Notes: a model not told the origin generated them from the letters alone. Shown: positions 51,947-61,329, counted from the first letter of the stretch. The stretch is DNA of 64,000 nucleotides from an uncultured Oscillospiraceae bacterium (GCA_905197685.1 CAJJZS010000002.1:62001-126000); one strand, 5' to 3'. Numbers and translations: made by a program.

Positions 51947-54619
51947 TTATTCGGTGTCATGCAAACGCTCGACAATCGTATGTTTTGCGATAACACGGTA
52001 GGTCACCAAAGGAATACCGACGCCCAGCGCGATAAAGATTGGAGCAACAATCAGAATCGGCAAAACGGTAAAGTGATAGGTGAAGAACCAGAACATACTG
52101 CCCAGTACCTGTTTTAAAACAGGACCCATCACAATATTAAGCAAGAATGACAGAAGAACTGCGCCGACAGTGTACATCACACCTTCGTACATCAACATCT
52201 GTTTTAACTGTTTTCCGGTCATACCGATTGCTTGCAGCACCGCAAACTCTCTCTTTCTGGTGATGATTCCGGTCAGCACCGCATTGATAAAGTTCAGTAC
52301 GCCGACAATGCCGACAATAAAGCTCAGTACACCGCCCATTGTTAAGAACATCGAACGGAATCCCTCAAACTCTGCCACATAATCCTGCTTGGATTCATAA
52401 TCATAGCTTGTCTGAATCTGTGTGGTATAATCTTCCATAAACTTCAGCATATTGCTGTCGGATTCTTCGTCCTGCATATTAAACAGGTAAGACATAATGC
52501 TGTTTGTACCGCTGTCCTTGCAGAAGGTATCTGCGCCCAAAATAAACTGTACATCCCCGTAATAGCGATAACTTTCGTTATGAGGAATTACTACCGTTGC
52601 CGCTACCTCATAGGTCACATCATGATACTCGGTTGGCTTTGTAATATAACCGTTTGCGGTTGTCTGGTCCTGGGAAACTTCTTTCCCTGTCATAATATCG
52701 TAGCTGGCAAATTTTTCTACATAGCGTATGGTAACTTTATCGCCAACCTTTAACCAGTTACTGTTTTCATACACTTCATCGTAATCGTTGACATCATAAA
52801 CGGCTGCGATATAATTGGGCTGCGACAGTTTGGAAAGATCTCCGTCCAATACCCGCAGACAGCTCAGAGGAAATTCCTCCATTCCGTAAAGGTGAGCATC
52901 GTTCTCCACATATCCTTGTGCGTCCCGATTAATCAGTTTCAACGCAGCGTCGATGTTTTCCTGTGACTGCCACTGCGCTTTTCCCTGACGATAAAAATCC
53001 TCCGGCATAAACACATCAATCATACCGGTTTGACCGTAAATGCGTCCCGATTCCTCAATGCCGCCCTGCGCGTTAATTTCCTGAATTGCTTCTTCCGAAA
53101 TTTCCTGGTCCACGCTGCGGAAACCGCCTCCGGCAGTATTGAAATACTCGGCATGACCGAAAATAAAATCGCTGACAAGTTTGTCGCTTAAATATTTATC
53201 CATATCAAAGCCGTTGCTGAAGGTAACTGTTAAGTTCATCAGCACAACTGCCAATGACAGAGAAAGGATAACCAATACGGTTTTACCGCGGCTGCGTCCT
53301 AAATTTGCCCTTGCCATCGAAAACAGCGAACTGCCCTTTTTCACAGTTTTTTTCTTATTATTTTTCTTTTTGGATTTTACCTGATTTCCGCCCTCGGTAT
53401 AGCGAACCGCCTCAATCGGGGAAACTTTTGCCGCCATCTTTCCCGGTTTTCGACAGGAAATCAGCACTGTAATCAGCGAAAAGATTGCCGCGCCGATGAA
53501 AATCAACGGATTAAAGCTCATATAGGTTGTCTTAAACGACATATTTTCCATAATAACCGGCGTCAGCACGCTGCCGATTAAAAATCCGAACAGCAAACCG
53601 ATTGGAATTCCCACAACAGACAGAGCGATTGCCTGATAGCTGACAATCTTTTTGAGCTGTTTGCCCGTAGTTCCGATGGTTTTCAGTAAGCCGTAAAAGC
53701 GAATGTCATTGGTAACTGAAATCTGGAACACATTATAAATAATCAAATATCCGGTAAACGCAATCAGTAAAATCAAAGCAACAATCGCAATTACCGTCAT
53801 CGGGTCTACATTCTGACTGAACTGCGCGCCCGAATATCCCCAGTTAACGCCCGTTTTGATGTAGTTTTCCCCTGCGGGGTCATCGCTTTGATAACCATGA
53901 TTGCTTAAAATAGTTTTTATATCCTCTTCGATATGCAGAGAATTTGGCAGCATAACATCCAGAGAATAACTTCCGGTCATATCCGAATCCGATTCCGGCT
54001 GATAGTCTTTCAAGACTTCTTCCACATAGCTTTTCGGTACCAGGACATTGTTTGCCACAATCGCTTCGTCATATTCCCAATAACCAGACAGCACAAAGGT
54101 TTCTGTTACTGCCTTTTTTGTTCCCGAACCAATATGATAGGTCAAGGTAAACTCGGTTCCGATTTCAGGCTCTACGCCTAACAGTTCCAATACGCGGGTA
54201 TCGGTTGCCGCTTCGTTGGTTCCCTCCTTCGGCAGAGAGCCTTCGGTGGGTACGCAAAAATAATGCGGCGCAAGCTGAGGCTCCATATAGCTTACCTCGA
54301 CATGGGATTTTAAAAACGGGTCTTCCATCGGCATACCCAAAAACTGCCGCGCACCCGATTCCCGAATCAGTGGGTCATCGCGAAGTTCTTCCACCTGTTC
54401 GGCGGTTAAATATTTAAATCCACCGTGCATATCTCCGCCCACCATACGAAAGTTTTGCTGTTGGAAGGAATTGTTTAAGCTGGCAACAATGGTAAGCAGC
54501 GCCGTAAACAAAACCGTTGTCAGCGCGATTGCCAAAACGGCAATCAAATTTCTGACCTTTGCTGATTTTAAACTCTTTTTTGAGAGCTGATTGATACATT
54601 TTCTGTTGGAAACCTTCAT
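51947..54619 (-). CDS. FtsX-type ABC transporter permease
   Basis: This 890-residue protein has the duplicated FtsX layout: an N-terminal helix (~23-45), a large extracytoplasmic domain, a first FtsX block (~265-400), a Lys-rich linker (~410-430), and a second half with its own extracytoplasmic domain and FtsX block. It contains TGKQLKKIVSYQAIALS and TGKQLKQMLMYEGVMY, repeated after each block. Such permeases with MacB-like ATPases export or sense peptides or lipids. It follows the ATPase gene by 12 bases. Confidence 0.9.
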   Translation of the reverse strand: MKVSNRKCINQLSKKSLKSAKVRNLIAVLAIALTTVLFTALLTIVASLNNSFQQQNFRMVGGDMHGGFKYLTAEQVEELRDDPLIRESGARQFLGMPMEDPFLKSHVEVSYMEPQLAPHYFCVPTEGSLPKEGTNEAATDTRVLELLGVEPEIGTEFTLTYHIGSGTKKAVTETFVLSGYWEYDEAIVANNVLVPKSYVEEVLKDYQPESDSDMTGSYSLDVMLPNSLHIEEDIKTILSNHGYQSDDPAGENYIKTGVNWGYSGAQFSQNVDPMTVIAIVALILLIAFTGYLIIYNVFQISVTNDIRFYGLLKTIGTTGKQLKKIVSYQAIALSVVGIPIGLLFGFLIGSVLTPVIMENMSFKTTYMSFNPLIFIGAAIFSLITVLISCRKPGKMAAKVSPIEAVRYTEGGNQVKSKKKNNKKKTVKKGSSLFSMARANLGRSRGKTVLVILSLSLAVVLMNLTVTFSNGFDMDKYLSDKLVSDFIFGHAEYFNTAGGGFRSVDQEISEEAIQEINAQGGIEESGRIYGQTGMIDVFMPEDFYRQGKAQWQSQENIDAALKLINRDAQGYVENDAHLYGMEEFPLSCLRVLDGDLSKLSQPNYIAAVYDVNDYDEVYENSNWLKVGDKVTIRYVEKFASYDIMTGKEVSQDQTTANGYITKPTEYHDVTYEVAATVVIPHNESYRYYGDVQFILGADTFCKDSGTNSIMSYLFNMQDEESDSNMLKFMEDYTTQIQTSYDYESKQDYVAEFEGFRSMFLTMGGVLSFIVGIVGVLNFINAVLTGIITRKREFAVLQAIGMTGKQLKQMLMYEGVMYTVGAVLLSFLLNIVMGPVLKQVLGSMFWFFTYHFTVLPILIVAPIFIALGVGIPLVTYRVIAKHTIVERLHDTE

Positions 54620-54631
54620 CTCAATCCCTCC

Positions 54632-55300
54632 TTAGCGGGTGACGATTTTACCGTCTTCAATGCGGATGATGCGATCCGCCAACTGAGCGATTTCTTCGTT
54701 GTGGGTAATCATCACCATAGTCTGGGAGAACTTCTGTCCTGTTACCTTCATCAGACTCAATACATCCTGGCTGGTTTTGGAATCCAGATTTCCGGTCGGT
54801 TCGTCCGCTAACAGAATTGCCGGTTTTGTTGCCAAAGCTCTTGCAATTGCTACCCTCTGCTGCTGTCCTCCGGAAAGCTGAGAAGGCAAACTTTGCAGCT
54901 TGCTTTCCAGTCCCAACACCTTGATGACCTGTCCGACATATCTTTCGTCCACCTTTGAACCGTCCAACTGGATTGGCAGAACGATATTTTCATACACCGA
55001 CAGCACCGGTACCAGGTTAAATGCCTGAAAAACAAATCCAATCTTTCTGCGACGGAAGATGGTCAGTTCCTCGTCCTTCATCCCCGACAGCTCTTTGCCG
55101 TCTACTGTTACGCCGCCGCTGCTCGGACGGTCCAAACCGCCCAACATATGCAGGAGGGTGGATTTGCCCGAACCGGAGGTTCCGATAATCGCAACAAACT
55201 CCCCGTTTTCCACGCTCAGATTCACCCCGTCCAAAGCCTTTACCTGGGTATCTCCGCTTCCGTAATACTTTCTTAAATCAGTAGTTTGTAAAATTGTCAT
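54632..55300 (-). CDS. ABC transporter ATP-binding protein (MacB/LolD-type)
   Basis: This 222-residue ATPase has GTSGSGKST (Walker A), LSGGQQQRVAIARAL (signature), ILLADEPTGNLDS (Walker B) and ITHN (H-loop). It is the partner of the FtsX permease. The ATG at 55300 has AGGAG at about 8 nt; a longer in-frame start is rejected. Its own promoter carries 11-bp repeats upstream. Confidence 0.95.
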   Translation of the reverse strand: MTILQTTDLRKYYGSGDTQVKALDGVNLSVENGEFVAIIGTSGSGKSTLLHMLGGLDRPSSGGVTVDGKELSGMKDEELTIFRRRKIGFVFQAFNLVPVLSVYENIVLPIQLDGSKVDERYVGQVIKVLGLESKLQSLPSQLSGGQQQRVAIARALATKPAILLADEPTGNLDSKTSQDVLSLMKVTGQKFSQTMVMITHNEEIAQLADRIIRIEDGKIVTR

Positions 55301-55326
55301 TGTTTTCGCTCCTTTACATACAGAAT

Positions 55327-55353
55327 GGGTATTGCCTTCTCTTGACAATACCC
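55327..55353 (-). other. Stem-loop at the 5' end of the ABC operon mRNA
   Basis: GGGTATTG and CAATACCC form a perfect 8-bp stem with an 11-nt loop directly downstream of the -10 box. It has no T-run, so mRNA stabilisation or an operator is more likely than termination. Confidence 0.5.
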
Positions 55354-55411
55354 ATTATAGCAAAGAAATCTTTCCAGAATCTTTCCCAAATCTTCCATTT
55401 TTGAAAGATTC
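55354..55411 (-). promoter_or_regulatory. Promoter with three 11-bp direct repeats (likely response regulator site)
   Basis: The -10 is TATAAT (55354-55359) but the -35 is not consensus. Reading the plus strand, AATCTTTCCAG (55367-55377), AATCTTTCCCA (55378-55388) and AATCTTCCATT (55389-55399) repeat with exact 11-bp period across the -35 position. GAATCTTTC (55377-55385) and GAAAGATTC (55403-55411) also form an inverted repeat. OmpR/PhoB-type regulators bind 11-bp direct repeats, and such a regulator is encoded next door. Confidence 0.7.
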
Positions 55412-55417
55412 TTTCTT

Positions 55418-56338
55418 TTATTGTAAGAAATCCGGCAATTCTTTCGGGAGATATAAAGAAAACACACTTCCCTCTCCCGCTTTTGAATCGACCTTGATAT
55501 ATCCTCCCTGCTTTTGCAGAATTTCCCGCGCAAGATACAGTCCGATTCCCAATCCGTCCTCTCCCCGCACCTTGATTCCCCGATAAAATCGACCGAATAC
55601 CTTTGCCTGCTCCTCTTCCTCAATGCCGATTCCGTTATCGGCAACATCAATGCGGCAAAACATTTCAAATTCTTTTGCCGACACCGTTACCGCGCCGCCC
55701 CTCGGCGTATATTTTAATGCGTTGTCAATCAAGTTACATAACGCTTCTTCGGTCCAGCGAAGGTCAAATTTTGCTGTCTGCGCTTCACAGCTCCCCGCAA
55801 GAGAAATCCCTCTTTTTCTTGCCTTTTCCAAATTCTGGTATATCGACTGTTCAATCAACGGGGCAATCGACTGAACCTTCGGTTCTGCTGTAATAATCCC
55901 TGTTTCCAAACGGGAAGACTTTACCAGATTTTCAATCAAAAAATTTAGCTTTTCTGCCTGCCCGCAGGCAATTTCCACCTGCTCGCGTTGACCTAATGTC
56001 AAATCCTCTTCGGACAACAGGGAAAGATACAATAACAAATTGGCAATCGGCGTTTTGGTTTGGTGCGAAATATCCGAAATCAGCATTTGTATGGCAGAGC
56101 GCTCCTTTTCTAAACTTTGGGCAGAAGCTGCACTGCCGTTTAAAAAACGCGCCAACTTGCTTTCTATTTTAGAAGAAACCGATTCGTCAAACACCGTCTG
56201 GCAAAAGCTGCCGTCCACCGCCGCAGAAAGCATCTCGTCCATTTTTTGCAGGGTTTTACGAGTTTTTAATCTGTAAAAAATCCCGAATCCAACCCCGACA
56301 ATTCCCACACAGACCCCCACCAACAGCTGAAAATTCAT
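55418..56338 (-). CDS. Sensor histidine kinase
   Basis: This 306-residue kinase has a single N-terminal membrane helix (~5-22), no visible extracellular sensor, a dimerisation domain with ISHQTKTPIANL (H92), and the ATPase motifs NLIDNALKYTP and DNGIGI plus GLGIGLYLA. The lack of a sensor domain suggests it senses via the transporter or membrane. It overlaps nothing and lies 3 bases after the response regulator. Confidence 0.93.
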   Translation of the reverse strand: MNFQLLVGVCVGIVGVGFGIFYRLKTRKTLQKMDEMLSAAVDGSFCQTVFDESVSSKIESKLARFLNGSAASAQSLEKERSAIQMLISDISHQTKTPIANLLLYLSLLSEEDLTLGQREQVEIACGQAEKLNFLIENLVKSSRLETGIITAEPKVQSIAPLIEQSIYQNLEKARKRGISLAGSCEAQTAKFDLRWTEEALCNLIDNALKYTPRGGAVTVSAKEFEMFCRIDVADNGIGIEEEEQAKVFGRFYRGIKVRGEDGLGIGLYLAREILQKQGGYIKVDSKAGEGSVFSLYLPKELPDFLQ

Positions 56339-56341
56339 CGT

Positions 56342-57010
56342 TTATTTTTCCTCCCAAAGATAACCCAAACCATACACTGTCTTAATCGGCGGGTCAACAA
56401 GTTTGCTCCTTAACCGTTTTATCACAACAGACAGTGCATTTTCATCTACAAATTCACCGCTGTCCCAGATAGAATCCAACAAACGCTCCCTTGTCATTGT
56501 TTGCCCGCGATGCTCCACCAAAAGCCGAAGCAAACGCTGCTCTGTTTTGGAAAGCTCGATTGTCTTTCCCTCTCTGAAAAACAACATTGACTCAAAATCA
56601 AATTGAAACGGCGGCAGATTTAAAACGGAGGAAACGCTCTGTCCCCTGCGCAGCAATCCGTTCACCCTTGCCCGCAGCACCGCTAAAGAAAACGGCTTTG
56701 TCACATAATCGTCCGCGCCCATCTCCAGTCCTGTTACCTGGTCTATTTCCAAATCGTTTGCGGTTAAAATCAAAACCGGTACAGTGCTTCTTTCCCTCAG
56801 CCACGCCAAAAAGGAAAAACCGTTCCCGTCCGGCAGATTGATATCCAAGACAACCAAAGAAAAATTTTTAGAAAACTCTCCCTCTTCCAGTTGTTTTCTT
56901 CCCTCTCCCAATGTTCCGGCAGAAACAATCTCCCTGCTTTCCGCTGCCAACGCAAGCGCAATTCCTCGGGACAGGGCAACATCGTCCTCAATCAACAAAA
57001 TGCGTTCCAT
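56342..57010 (-). CDS. OmpR-family response regulator
   Basis: This 222-residue regulator has the acidic pocket at residues 9-10 (EDD), phospho-acceptor VVLDINLP (D56), LILTAND, and KPFS. The C-terminal winged helix has SKTEQRLLRLLVEH and VVIKRLRSKL. ATG 57010 has GGAGGAAG at 6-7 nt; a longer in-frame start has none. It is first in the RR-HK pair, followed by the ABC operon. Confidence 0.94.
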   Translation of the reverse strand: MERILLIEDDVALSRGIALALAAESREIVSAGTLGEGRKQLEEGEFSKNFSLVVLDINLPDGNGFSFLAWLRERSTVPVLILTANDLEIDQVTGLEMGADDYVTKPFSLAVLRARVNGLLRRGQSVSSVLNLPPFQFDFESMLFFREGKTIELSKTEQRLLRLLVEHRGQTMTRERLLDSIWDSGEFVDENALSVVIKRLRSKLVDPPIKTVYGLGYLWEEK

Positions 57011-57082
57011 CTTTTCTTCCTCCTGCAAGGCAAAAAAGAGCAGGGGCAATCCCGATTGAACTGCACCCTGCTTTCCTGCGAT

Positions 57083-57640
57083 TTAGAATCTGCGATACTT
57101 AAATTTACCGATATCAAACAGGTTTCTTCCCGTACTGTCCGCAGCCACCGTTACCGGAAAATCTTTGAGCTTATAGCGGCGGATTGCCTGTTCTCCCAAC
57201 TCTTCCATCGCTACAGTTTCCCAACTTTCCACACAGCTTGTCAGCAAAGCGCCTGTTCCTCCCACAGCGGTCAGATACAGTCCGTGATGCTCGCTGATTG
57301 TTTCATAAGCCTGTTTGCCGCGTTCCCCTTTTCCGATGGTCGCCACAACGCCCAACTCCATCAGCTCCGGCAGATAGAGGTCCATATTCTGAGCGGTTGC
57401 CGGACCGATTGCTCCGATTTCCTTTCCTCTGGGCGTTGGAGCAGGATTGGTATAAAAAATAACGGCATCGGTCAAATCAATCGGAAGCGGTTTTTCTTCT
57501 TCCAATAAATCATGCAGTTTTTTATGAGCCTGGTCGGTGAATCCGTACACCCAACCGGACAGCAGCAGATGCTGCTCTACCGATAATTCTCCTGCCTGCT
57601 TTACCAATTCTTCTATTTCCATTTTTATTGCGTCTTTCAT
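57083..57640 (-). CDS. Fumarate hydratase / tartrate dehydratase beta subunit, orphan
   Basis: This 185-residue protein is the class I fumarase C-terminal (TtdB-like) subunit, with PLPIDLTDAVIFYTNPAP, IGAIGPATAQNMD and the VGGTGALL segment. The Fe-S cluster domain is carried by the alpha subunit, which is not here; the upstream gene is a coiled-coil protein. The start is either ATG 57640 or TTG 57649; neither has a perfect site. Either the alpha subunit is elsewhere or this is a free-standing relic. Confidence 0.85.
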   Translation of the reverse strand: MKDAIKMEIEELVKQAGELSVEQHLLLSGWVYGFTDQAHKKLHDLLEEEKPLPIDLTDAVIFYTNPAPTPRGKEIGAIGPATAQNMDLYLPELMELGVVATIGKGERGKQAYETISEHHGLYLTAVGGTGALLTSCVESWETVAMEELGEQAIRRYKLKDFPVTVAADSTGRNLFDIGKFKYRRF

Positions 57641-57697
57641 CAAAATCAACGACCGCCTTTCTTTTTTCTTGTTGTTTCGGAGCTGTTCGCTCCGTTT

Positions 57698-58372
57698 CTA
57701 CTTTCCCGGCGTTTGCTGAGAAGCGTGTAAAACCAGTTTTTTTGCATGAAGGATATCTGCCTCAATCCGGTCAAACCGCTCGTTGAGCAGGTCGATAGAC
57801 TGGTTCATTTTTTCACGCAAAACCAGAAAATCGCTCTGCATTCCTTCCACCTTTTCCAATACGCCGGAAATAAAAGCGTCTGTTTCCCGAGAAATATCCT
57901 GCGCGCGTCGGTTTGCATTCTCTACAATTATCTGTGCCGATTGCTGCGCTTCCAACATTGTCGAACCGATTGCAGCAGCTGCTTCCTCATACTTTTTACT
58001 GTTTCCTGCCGTTTGACGAACCTGTTCCTGCAAAGCGCGGTTTTGCTCCTGCGCAGCCTGATAATCCCGCTCTCTGCTTTCAAAACGCCGCCGCTGCCGG
58101 TCAATTTCCTGTTGAAGCAGCGTTATCATCTCGTTGAGCTTTTTATTCTTTCCTTTTTCGCTGTCAAGGTCATCGGAAACCGATTGCAGCTTCTGCTCAA
58201 AATCGGCAATCTGCCCTTCAAGCTCTTCTCTGGAGCGGGTAATCTGCTCTAACTTTTGGCTGAGCTGTTCTTCCGTTTGTTTTGCGGACTGGCTCATTTC
58301 ATCAATATATTTTAAAACAGCCTCTTTTTCATATCCCCAAAGATTCCGCTTAAATTCCGGCTTTTGTTCCAT
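57698..58372 (-). CDS. DivIVA-like coiled-coil protein
   Basis: This 224-residue protein begins with a short DivIVA-like segment (FKRNLWGYEKEAVLKYIDEM, residues 6-25). A long coiled coil follows (about 30-215, with heptads and QEQ/REEL repeats), with a C-terminal NERFDRIEADIL block. DivIVA-domain proteins bind curved membranes at septa and poles. ATG 58372 has GGGGAG at about 8 nt. It precedes the fumarase-like gene by 57 bases. Confidence 0.82.
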   Translation of the reverse strand: MEQKPEFKRNLWGYEKEAVLKYIDEMSQSAKQTEEQLSQKLEQITRSREELEGQIADFEQKLQSVSDDLDSEKGKNKKLNEMITLLQQEIDRQRRRFESRERDYQAAQEQNRALQEQVRQTAGNSKKYEEAAAAIGSTMLEAQQSAQIIVENANRRAQDISRETDAFISGVLEKVEGMQSDFLVLREKMNQSIDLLNERFDRIEADILHAKKLVLHASQQTPGK

Positions 58373-58559
58373 CCTTCTCACTCCCCGATTCCGTACTGGT
58401 TTTTCTTATTATATCAGATTTTTTTGCAAAAGAAAAGTGTCAAACCTTCCCTTTTTCTCTGCCCTTTTGCTATATTATATCATATTCGTTCAAAATCGGG
58501 AAGTATTTTTTCTGAAAATTGTAATGATTCACAAGAAAGTTTTTCTTTTTTGGACATAT

Positions 58560-58595
58560 TAAAAAACTGCGGGTAAAGATAAACCCGCAGTTTTC
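58560..58595 (-). terminator. Terminator of DHHW gene
   Basis: AAAACTGCGGGT (58563-58574) pairs with ACCCGCAGTTTT (58583-58594) with an 8-nt loop. On the minus strand TTTTTT follows. Confidence 0.9.
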
Positions 58596-58602
58596 TTAAA
58601 AA

Positions 58603-59841
58603 TTAAAATTTCAGCCTTGCCAAACTGCTGTTTTCGGTAAGGAAGGTGGAAAAATTGTACATAACAAAAATATCGTCAAAATCCTGCTGCATCAAATCCT
58701 TGACGCTTTTGGAAAGATAACGCAAATCCACAACCACAATCTCATCGTAATTATAGGTAAGATAAGGAATCATGCTGTTTGCATAAGAATCCTTGATAAT
58801 CAGCAGACGGCTGGTTTTTCCCTCGGTATGGTTTAAATTGTGCGAGCTTGTAATCTTGGCATATCCCGGATTTCCCCAGGTAAACGCCGCATACTTGTCC
58901 CTGGTCTGAAATTTTCGTTCGTCCATCAAGGTATCCACCGACAGCAGCTCTTCGCCATCCTGTTCAACCACTTCACCTAATTGGCTCAATTCCTTATCCT
59001 GCAACAGATTTGCCGTAAAAGAAAAATCGTCAATCGGAACATTGTACCATGTTATCGTATCGGAAGGCTGTCCCGGGCGCTTAGCTTTGGAATAAAATGT
59101 TCCGTAAAAATCGGAAACCTCATGTTTTTCCAGCTCGGACAGTTCCACCGGAGTCAATCCCTTTTCTCTGCAATACTCGGTGTAAGCGTAGTATGCGCCC
59201 AATGTTGTCCAATGATGGTCGGTGCGATAATAGATATACTCGTCCTGATGCTCTTTCAGCACTTCGGTAAAATCAATCGTTGTAAGCTGCTCGTCCGTTT
59301 GAGAGAGTTCCTGATAAATTCGCTGTGTTTCTTCCTCCTGGTTGATACCCGGAAAGGCATACGGAACCTTATCCTCCAAAACAGCATAGGCGTTCGGAAC
59401 CAAAGAAAAGGTAATCTCTTGGTCGTACATCTGCAAAAAGCTCTTCATAATATCGACAGAACGCTTTAAATTTCTTTCTTCCACCACATTGGTTCCCGAA
59501 TTACTTGGCTTAGATTCTACCACCTGCAATTTTTCCAAAAGCTGATGGTCTTTTCCGTAAACAACGCCGTGTCCTTCGGTTCTGCCCAAAGCCATATCTG
59601 CGGTCGCTTTTAAGGTAATCCACTGATCCCTGCCTAAAAACTGCTCATTGATATATTTTACATAATTGTTTCCGAATGTTCCGTCCGAAAAAGCGGTCCA
59701 TGAAAAGCTCGGTTTCTGTGCAAGCGAGGTGTTTTCAAACTCCGAACGCTCTTTATCTTTGTTGCAGACATCAATCAGAAAGACCGACATGACAAAAACA
59801 CTGAAAAGAATCGCCATCGGATATCGAAATATTTTTTTCAT
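58603..59841 (-). CDS. DHHW/AlgJ-type SGNH protein, surface O-acylation
   Basis: This 412-residue protein has an N-terminal signal anchor (~8-24) and an extracytoplasmic domain with the DHHW motif (208-211, in YYRTDHHWTTLGAY) and a later KDSYANS serine. It resembles the AlgJ/AlgX-like enzymes that pair with MBOAT acyltransferases to transfer acyl groups to surface polymers. It lies 14 bases downstream of the MBOAT gene. Confidence 0.88.
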   Translation of the reverse strand: MKKIFRYPMAILFSVFVMSVFLIDVCNKDKERSEFENTSLAQKPSFSWTAFSDGTFGNNYVKYINEQFLGRDQWITLKATADMALGRTEGHGVVYGKDHQLLEKLQVVESKPSNSGTNVVEERNLKRSVDIMKSFLQMYDQEITFSLVPNAYAVLEDKVPYAFPGINQEEETQRIYQELSQTDEQLTTIDFTEVLKEHQDEYIYYRTDHHWTTLGAYYAYTEYCREKGLTPVELSELEKHEVSDFYGTFYSKAKRPGQPSDTITWYNVPIDDFSFTANLLQDKELSQLGEVVEQDGEELLSVDTLMDERKFQTRDKYAAFTWGNPGYAKITSSHNLNHTEGKTSRLLIIKDSYANSMIPYLTYNYDEIVVVDLRYLSKSVKDLMQQDFDDIFVMYNFSTFLTENSSLARLKF

Positions 59842-59855
59842 TCGACCTTTCCCCC

Positions 59856-61241
59856 TTAGAAGTTAAAATATAAAAATGGACTGTATGTGGAATCCACCAT
59901 AAATGCGATGGAAATCAGCAAAACTGCCGACAGGAACACAGTACGAACTATTTTGTTTTTGCCTACGGTGTTCGCCGCAGTTTTAAAAAACGGAGTAGAC
60001 GCCAGTACGCACAGAATCAGCACGCCAGCATAATCTCTGAGATAATACAGCCAGTCTGTTCCGCCCACTGCCGAGAACATTCTTGCAAACAATTCGCCCA
60101 ACACCGACAGGTCGGAAATTCCGAAAATTGCCCAGCTTATCATAACAAAAAAGATAAGATAAATGTGGGACAAAACTTTGCTTTTTTCCAGATGTTTGAG
60201 CAGGAAAGTTTTTTCAATCATCAAAAGGACAAAGAAATACAGTCCCCAGAAGATAAAATTCCAGTTTGCCCCGTGCCAAAATCCGGTCAAAAACCAAACC
60301 ACAAACAGGTTAAAGAAGTGGCGGGATTTTTTTACACGGTTTCCCCCCAACGGAATATAAACATATTCGCGGAACCAGGAGCTGAGAGTGATGTGCCATC
60401 TTCTCCAAAATTCGGTAATGCTTTTTGAGATATACGGATAGTTAAAGTTTTGTGGGAAATAAAAGCCCAACATTCTTCCCAAACCGATTGCCATCAGCGA
60501 ATATCCGCTGAAATCAAAATAAATCTGGAAGCTGTACGCCAGCACACCCAGCCATGCCAGAGGGGTGGATACATTGGAGAAGCCTAGCATCTGCACCTCG
60601 CTCCACAACGCGCCGATAGTGTCTGCCAGCAAAATTTTGCTGCCCAGACCCATGATAAACAATCCGACCCCTTCTTCAATCTGAGCCAGGGTAATCTTTC
60701 TGCTTTTCAGTTCTTTGTTGATGTCGGAATAAAGCACAATCGGACCTGCTATCAGCTGCGGGAACAGCACAACAAAAGCGCCGAAGTCAATCAGATTGTG
60801 TTCCACCTTGATTTTTCGTTTGTATACATCAATCGTATACGCTAAAATCTGGAAGGTGTAGAAGCTGATACCCAGAGGGAGATGGAACACATCGGAGCTG
60901 AGCAGCGGCAAATCCAGTCCGAACAAACCGTTGATATTGGAAAGGAAGAAGTTTGTGTACTTAAAGAACAGCAAAAATCCCAAGGTAACCGCAAACGCGC
61001 TCCAGAAACAAACGCGCCGCACCTTTGGACTGTCATCGTATTTTTCCATCAACAGTCCCGCCGCATAGTTAACGCCGATAGAAATCAGCATAATCGGGAA
61101 AAACTTTGGTTCTCCCCAGGTATAGAAAAATAAACTCGCCAAAAACAGCACCGTATTTTTTAAGCGAAACGGCACCAAATAATAAATCAGAAACGTAATC
61201 GGTAAAAACCGAAACAAAAACAGCAAACTGCTGAAAACCAA
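59856..61241 (-). CDS. MBOAT-family membrane O-acyltransferase (AlgI-type)
   Basis: This ~461-residue protein has about 10 helices and the MBOAT hallmarks: FWRRWHITLSSWFREYVYIPLGGNR and the catalytic histidine in GFWHGANW. MBOATs pass an acyl group across the membrane to a partner that acylates a surface polymer. I prefer TTG 61241, which has CCTCCTC (61251-61257) at 9 nt, over the in-frame 61286. Its promoter has a perfect palindrome in the spacer. Confidence 0.92.
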   Translation of the reverse strand: MVFSSLLFLFRFLPITFLIYYLVPFRLKNTVLFLASLFFYTWGEPKFFPIMLISIGVNYAAGLLMEKYDDSPKVRRVCFWSAFAVTLGFLLFFKYTNFFLSNINGLFGLDLPLLSSDVFHLPLGISFYTFQILAYTIDVYKRKIKVEHNLIDFGAFVVLFPQLIAGPIVLYSDINKELKSRKITLAQIEEGVGLFIMGLGSKILLADTIGALWSEVQMLGFSNVSTPLAWLGVLAYSFQIYFDFSGYSLMAIGLGRMLGFYFPQNFNYPYISKSITEFWRRWHITLSSWFREYVYIPLGGNRVKKSRHFFNLFVVWFLTGFWHGANWNFIFWGLYFFVLLMIEKTFLLKHLEKSKVLSHIYLIFFVMISWAIFGISDLSVLGELFARMFSAVGGTDWLYYLRDYAGVLILCVLASTPFFKTAANTVGKNKIVRTVFLSAVLLISIAFMVDSTYSPFLYFNF

Positions 61242-61300
61242 TGTTTTATACCTCCTCAATCTTTTTGCCGCAGCTTGATTTTGCAAAACGGCTCTTAATA

Positions 61301-61329
61301 AAATTACCAGATTTCCCGGGAAATATCAA
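61301..61329 (-). promoter_or_regulatory. MBOAT-DHHW promoter with palindromic operator
   Basis: -35 TTGATA (61324-61329), a 17-bp spacer and -10 TAATTT (61301-61306) with an extended TGG. The spacer holds the perfect 12-bp palindrome TTTCCCGGGAAA (61312-61323), where a repressor would block polymerase. Confidence 0.65.

Noticed and set aside
55367..55399. The 11-bp repeats as a CRISPR-like array
   Set aside because: The repeats are contiguous with no spacers, only three copies, and lie in a promoter; no cas genes are present.
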